Of a DNA stretch of 64,000 bases, positions 61,342 to 64,000 are shown in pieces (within the stretch, counting starts at the first letter, position 1; every line of letters begins with the position of its first letter). Both the position numbers and the translations under genes were made by a program. Source of the stretch: MAG-120531 sp002378585 (lineage in GTDB: Bacteria > Bacteroidota > Bacteroidia > Flavobacteriales > Flavobacteriaceae); contig CALADZ010000005.1 in NCBI GenBank assembly GCA_937890575.1, positions 14,398-78,397 of the forward strand, written 5' to 3'. Under the pieces are notes generated by a model. It did not search any database, was not told the origin of the DNA, and was given only the letters and a program-made list of their open reading frames with translations.

Positions 61342-62459
61342 GCGTATTGGATCGAATTGAAGAGGCTATTGAGGACATCAAACAAGGAAAAGTGATCATC
61401 GTTGTCGATGATGAGAACCGCGAAAACGAAGGTGATTTTTTAGCGGCTGCAGAGACGGTTACTCCGGAAATGATCAACTTCATGGCTACCCACGGACGTG
61501 GATTAATTTGCGCCCCGTTGACGGAAGGACGCTGTAGGCAATTGGGATTGGAACGCATGGTGAGCCATAATACAGATCCATTAGAAACCGCATTTACGGT
61601 GTCTGTAGACCTAAAAGGGCATGGAGTCACTACAGGGATTTCTGCCTCCGATCGGGCCAAAACAATTACCGCATTAACTAAAGAAGAAACCCAACCTCAC
61701 CATTTAAGTAGGCCAGGGCATATCTTCCCGCTCATTGCTAAAGAAGGGGGTGTATTGCGCAGAACTGGACATACAGAGGCGGCCATCGATTTTGCCCGTT
61801 TGGCAGGATTTGCCCCTGCAGGAGTCATTGTCGAAATCATGAATGCTGATGGAAGTATGGCTCGTTTACCCCAATTGCTGGAGGTAGCCAAAAACTTTCA
61901 ATTAAAAATTGTGTCCATCGAAGATTTGGTTAAGTACCGGATGGAACACGATAGCCTGATCGAGAAAAAAATGGACTTTCCTGTACAAACCAGGTTTGGT
62001 TCATTCCGGTTGCGTGCCTACAAACAAACGACCAACCAACAGATTCACCTCGCTTTAACCAAAGGTAATTGGAAAAAAGGGGATCCGGTACTCACCAAGA
62101 TCAGTCCTACCCAAATTCACCATGATCTGTTGAGTTCTTTAACCCAAGATCAAAACCAAATAATGGAGCGTATTTTTCAAGCGGTAGCTCAAGAAGAATC
62201 TGCTGCAGTAGTATTTATCAACCAAGACATCAATCACTTGGGGATGCTGTCACGACTTCAAATCGTAAAAGAAAACCAAAGCAAAGAAATATACCAAGCT
62301 CCCCCCATTGAAATGGATGCCAAAGATTTTGGCGTAGGTGCTCAAATCCTACATGACTTGGGAATTAACAAAATAAAATTGCTCTCCAATGCCACCCAAG
62401 TAAAACGCGTAGGAATGATTGGCTATGGTCTAGAAATTATTGCCTATCAAAAATACTAA
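61338..62459 (+). CDS. ribB: 3,4-dihydroxy-2-butanone-4-phosphate synthase with degenerate GTP cyclohydrolase II domain
   Basis: The N-terminal RibB domain (about 1-200) makes dihydroxybutanone phosphate from ribulose-5-phosphate for riboflavin synthesis. It is intact: VDDENRENEGDFLAAAE, MATHGRGLICAPL, and RPGHIFPLIAKEGGVLRRTG with GHTEAA. The C-terminal RibA-like domain (about 210-373) keeps only the fold-like ends, such as TRFGSFRLRAYKQT and FGVGAQILHDLGINKIKLLSN. The zinc cysteines of the LTGDVFGSLRCDCG region are replaced by ISPTQIHHDLL, and the RQEGRGIGL loop reads NQDINHLGM. It therefore resembles the RibBX variant and should not be a GTP cyclohydrolase. The ATG at 61338 gives ATGA overlap with lptG; in-frame ATGs at 61305 and 61317 are less likely. 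Confidence 0.9.
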   Translation: MSVLDRIEEAIEDIKQGKVIIVVDDENRENEGDFLAAAETVTPEMINFMATHGRGLICAPLTEGRCRQLGLERMVSHNTDPLETAFTVSVDLKGHGVTTGISASDRAKTITALTKEETQPHHLSRPGHIFPLIAKEGGVLRRTGHTEAAIDFARLAGFAPAGVIVEIMNADGSMARLPQLLEVAKNFQLKIVSIEDLVKYRMEHDSLIEKKMDFPVQTRFGSFRLRAYKQTTNQQIHLALTKGNWKKGDPVLTKISPTQIHHDLLSSLTQDQNQIMERIFQAVAQEESAAVVFINQDINHLGMLSRLQIVKENQSKEIYQAPPIEMDAKDFGVGAQILHDLGINKIKLLSNATQVKRVGMIGYGLEIIAYQKY

Positions 62460-62461
62460 GA

Positions 62462-63094
62462 TCAATCAACCTCAATCACTACATCCGCTACAGGACGCCT
62501 TACTTTAGCTAATGAAGCCATAAAGTCGTCAGCAGCCCTATACCCTACTGGCATCACTAAGGTAGCTGTAAGGCCTTTCTCGGTGAGTCCAAGTACCGAA
62601 TCATAACCTTGTGGATCAAAGCCTTCCATAGGACATGAGTCCAAATGGTGCAGGGCGCAAGCGGTCAATAAATTACCCAAAGCAATATAGGCTTGCTTAC
62701 TGGCCCAAAGAGTTAATTGTTCTTTTGGTTTGGTAATAAAATTCTCCATCAGGTGTTTTTTGAAAGGTGCCAGCACCTCAGTGGGCGTACCCCTAACCTC
62801 CTCTACCCGGGCAAAATAGTTTTCGACAAATGCGGCATCAATGGATTGCTCGGAGCAAATAACAAAAAGAGCACTCGCTTGTCCTACTTGTTTTTGGCCA
62901 TAAGAATGGGCAACAAGCTGCTCCTGTACCTTTTTATCGGTAACCACCACGAGCTTCAAAGGCTGCAACCCGTAGGATGTAGCCGTCAAGGCAAATGTTT
63001 TTTTTAACAGATCCAAATCATCTTTGGAAATGTTTCTTTGATCATCAAACTTTTTGGTGGCGTATCGCCATTCCAACTGCTCTATTAGTCCCAT
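62462..63094 (-). CDS. NAD(P)H-dependent nitroreductase family protein
   Basis: This FMN flavoenzyme of the NfsB/FRase-I type reduces nitro compounds or quinones. The 210-residue protein starts with LIEQLEWRYATKKFD, where the Arg and Lys contact FMN phosphate. It continues with LTATSYGLQPLKLVVVTDK (the Ser-Tyr-Gly-Leu-Gln-Pro motif), WASKQAYIALGNLLTACALH, and DSCPMEGFDPQGYDSVL with LVMPVGYRAADD. These match NfsB-like oxygen-insensitive nitroreductases. The natural substrate is unknown. It follows the TauE/SafE gene by 9 bases and is probably co-transcribed. Its stop is 2 bases from the convergent ribB stop, without a terminator. Confidence 0.9.
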   Translation of the reverse strand: MGLIEQLEWRYATKKFDDQRNISKDDLDLLKKTFALTATSYGLQPLKLVVVTDKKVQEQLVAHSYGQKQVGQASALFVICSEQSIDAAFVENYFARVEEVRGTPTEVLAPFKKHLMENFITKPKEQLTLWASKQAYIALGNLLTACALHHLDSCPMEGFDPQGYDSVLGLTEKGLTATLVMPVGYRAADDFMASLAKVRRPVADVVIEVD

Positions 63095-63103
63095 ATTTAT
63101 TAT

Positions 63104-63865
63104 TTATTCATAGGTGGTAAACCACAATTTTATGGACATGGCGATGACCATAACTACCAAAAATGCACGGATATATCCATCTCCCTTTTTCACAGAGTAC
63201 CGGGCTGAAACCCAAGCGCCACTGGCATTCCCGATGGCGTGTACCAGGCCCATAGTCCAGTTCACTTTATCGTTGATCACAAAAACAGCTAAGGCTGCAA
63301 TCGTGTAAAAAAATACGACAGATACTTTAGTGGCATTGGTTTTCACCAAGCTGAGTCTATTGACATAGTTTAAAAAAAGCATGATCACAAAGCCGATTCC
63401 AGCATTGATAAATCCTCCGTAAATACCGATAAAGAAAAAAGCAACAATGGATAACCAAAGGTGTTTGCCTGTCAATCGCTCCACTACATCTTGTGTTTTC
63501 GCTTTTGGTTTAAACACCATCAAGGCAACAACAGCAAACATAATCACCACCAATACCTTGTTAAAGGTCTCACCTTTGATATCCAAAGAGATTTGTGCGC
63601 CAATCACAGCGCCAACCATGGCAGATAAACCCAGATAAAGATTGAAAGGAAAGTTGCCTACGCCCTTGCTTTTAAAACCAGCAGCTCCGACAGCGGTTTG
63701 GACCAGAATAGCTACGCGGTTGGTACCATTGGCCACCGCTGGAGGCAAGCCCATAAATATAAACATGGGGAGAGATAACAATGAAGCTCCACCTGCCACC
63801 GTATTGATAAATCCTACGACAAAACCTACAGCGATTAAAATGGCGTACTGAATCCAAATATCCAT
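63104..63865 (-). CDS. TauE/SafE-family sulfite/sulfoacetate exporter-like permease
   Basis: This TSUP-family permease has 253 residues and about eight hydrophobic segments. The family start GFVVGFINTVAGGASLLSLP is followed by GLPPAVANGTNRVAILVQT, and an internal repeat contains FIGIYGGFINAGIGFVIMLFL with NATKVSVVFFYTIAALAVF. Known members export sulfite, sulfoacetate or other organic anions, but most have no assigned substrate. It heads a likely two-gene unit with the nitroreductase. The upstream gap to the tRNA (88 bases) contains the tRNA terminator and a weak -7-like TAATTTTA. Confidence 0.9.
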   Translation of the reverse strand: MDIWIQYAILIAVGFVVGFINTVAGGASLLSLPMFIFMGLPPAVANGTNRVAILVQTAVGAAGFKSKGVGNFPFNLYLGLSAMVGAVIGAQISLDIKGETFNKVLVVIMFAVVALMVFKPKAKTQDVVERLTGKHLWLSIVAFFFIGIYGGFINAGIGFVIMLFLNYVNRLSLVKTNATKVSVVFFYTIAALAVFVINDKVNWTMGLVHAIGNASGAWVSARYSVKKGDGYIRAFLVVMVIAMSIKLWFTTYE

Positions 63866-63918
63866 GGGTGTAAAATTAGGCTATTTTTATGTGGTCATCA
63901 AGCAGGAAAATCTTGAAA

Positions 63919-63949
63919 TAAAAAAACCCACAACCGAGTTGTGGGTTTT
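63919..63949 (-). terminator. Terminator after tRNA-Ser
   Basis: A perfect 12-bp stem, AAAACCCACAAC (63923-63934) with GTTGTGGGTTTT (63938-63949) and a 3-base loop, is followed on the minus strand by a T-run. It lies directly after the tRNA gene transcribed toward it. Confidence 0.85.
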
Positions 63950-63953
63950 AGAG

Positions 63954-64000
63954 CGGAGAAAGAGGGATTCGAACCCCCGGAGGTGTGACCCTCAACAGTT
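63954..64000 (-). tRNA. tRNA-Ser, 5' part beyond the window
   Basis: Only the 3' portion is visible. On the minus strand it shows a long variable arm (GTTGAGGGTCACACCTC), the T arm GGGGGTTCGAATCCCTC, and the acceptor strand TTTCTCC with discriminator G. The long class II arm and the G discriminator indicate serine. The stretch entering the window (AACTGTTGAG) resembles a UGA-anticodon tRNA-Ser, but the anticodon is not in the window. CCA is not encoded; CTC follows. Confidence 0.85.

Noticed and set aside
1..64000. CRISPR array, prophage, integron or insertion sequence
   Set aside because: No regular direct repeats with spacers, transposase, integrase or phage structural genes were seen. The tRNA-Ser at the right edge is a possible integration site, but nothing integrated is visible inside the window.

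Overview
The window looks like a stretch of core chromosome from a member of the Bacteroidota, most likely class Flavobacteriia. The evidence is the family content: a TlpA-type lipoprotein with a DUF4369-like N-terminus, a fused alpha/beta 2-oxo acid dehydrogenase E1, an ftsK-lolA-lptG-ribB cluster, and a stand-alone HsdR N-terminal domain protein beside holA. Promoters match the Bacteroidota -7 element TAnnTTTG (often with an upstream TTG), Shine-Dalgarno sequences are largely absent, and the one tRNA gene does not encode CCA. Genus and species cannot be told. Gene density is very high and no gap exceeds 300 bases. No insertion sequence, prophage, CRISPR array, integrase or toxin-antitoxin pair was seen, and base composition shows no obvious island.

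Layout. 1-5.4 kb: a partial uracil-DNA glycosylase diverges from mutS2 and a DCC-family thiol oxidoreductase; these converge on a dicarboxylate/amino-acid symporter that overlaps aroC. 5.5-12.5 kb: a large FAD/Fe-S 2-hydroxyacid dehydrogenase, a TlpA-like lipoprotein, a rhomboid protease diverging from a lipid A-type acyltransferase, and a phosphoglucosamine-mutase-like enzyme. 12.6-23.6 kb: a plus-strand run of ggt, uvrA, a LOG-family protein, an M1-like pseudopeptidase with a barrel-like C-terminus, the E1 fusion and a DoxX protein. 23.6-34.5 kb: holA, the HsdR-N protein, a GT2 glycosyltransferase, an OmpA lipoprotein, a YrdC-domain protein, a UvrD helicase, an M20 amidohydrolase, a patatin and recG.

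34.6-46.3 kb is a branched-chain amino acid locus made of two operons that face each other. leuC-leuD-leuA-like-leuB runs on the plus strand and ilvD-ilvB-ilvN-ilvC-gapN on the minus strand. Both end at one strong hairpin near 39.25 kb. The presence of gapN, an NADPH-producing glyceraldehyde-3-phosphate dehydrogenase, directly behind NADPH-dependent ilvC suggests cofactor supply for the pathway. No threonine deaminase gene is in the window.

46.4-55.1 kb holds comM/yifB, a penicillin-acylase-family hydrolase, dsbD, tilS and lpdA, all on the minus strand. 55.2-62.5 kb holds nhaC and then the tightly packed ftsK-lolA-lptG-ribB run, in which ribB carries a degenerate GTP cyclohydrolase II domain. 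The window closes with a nitroreductase, a TauE/SafE exporter and the 3' part of a serine tRNA.

I found no convincing undescribed multi-gene system. The most interesting points are the pseudo-peptidase/barrel protein, the RibB-RibX-like protein, gapN in the ilv operon, the diverged Ung, and divergent or short-leader promoters where the -7 element nearly abuts the start codon.
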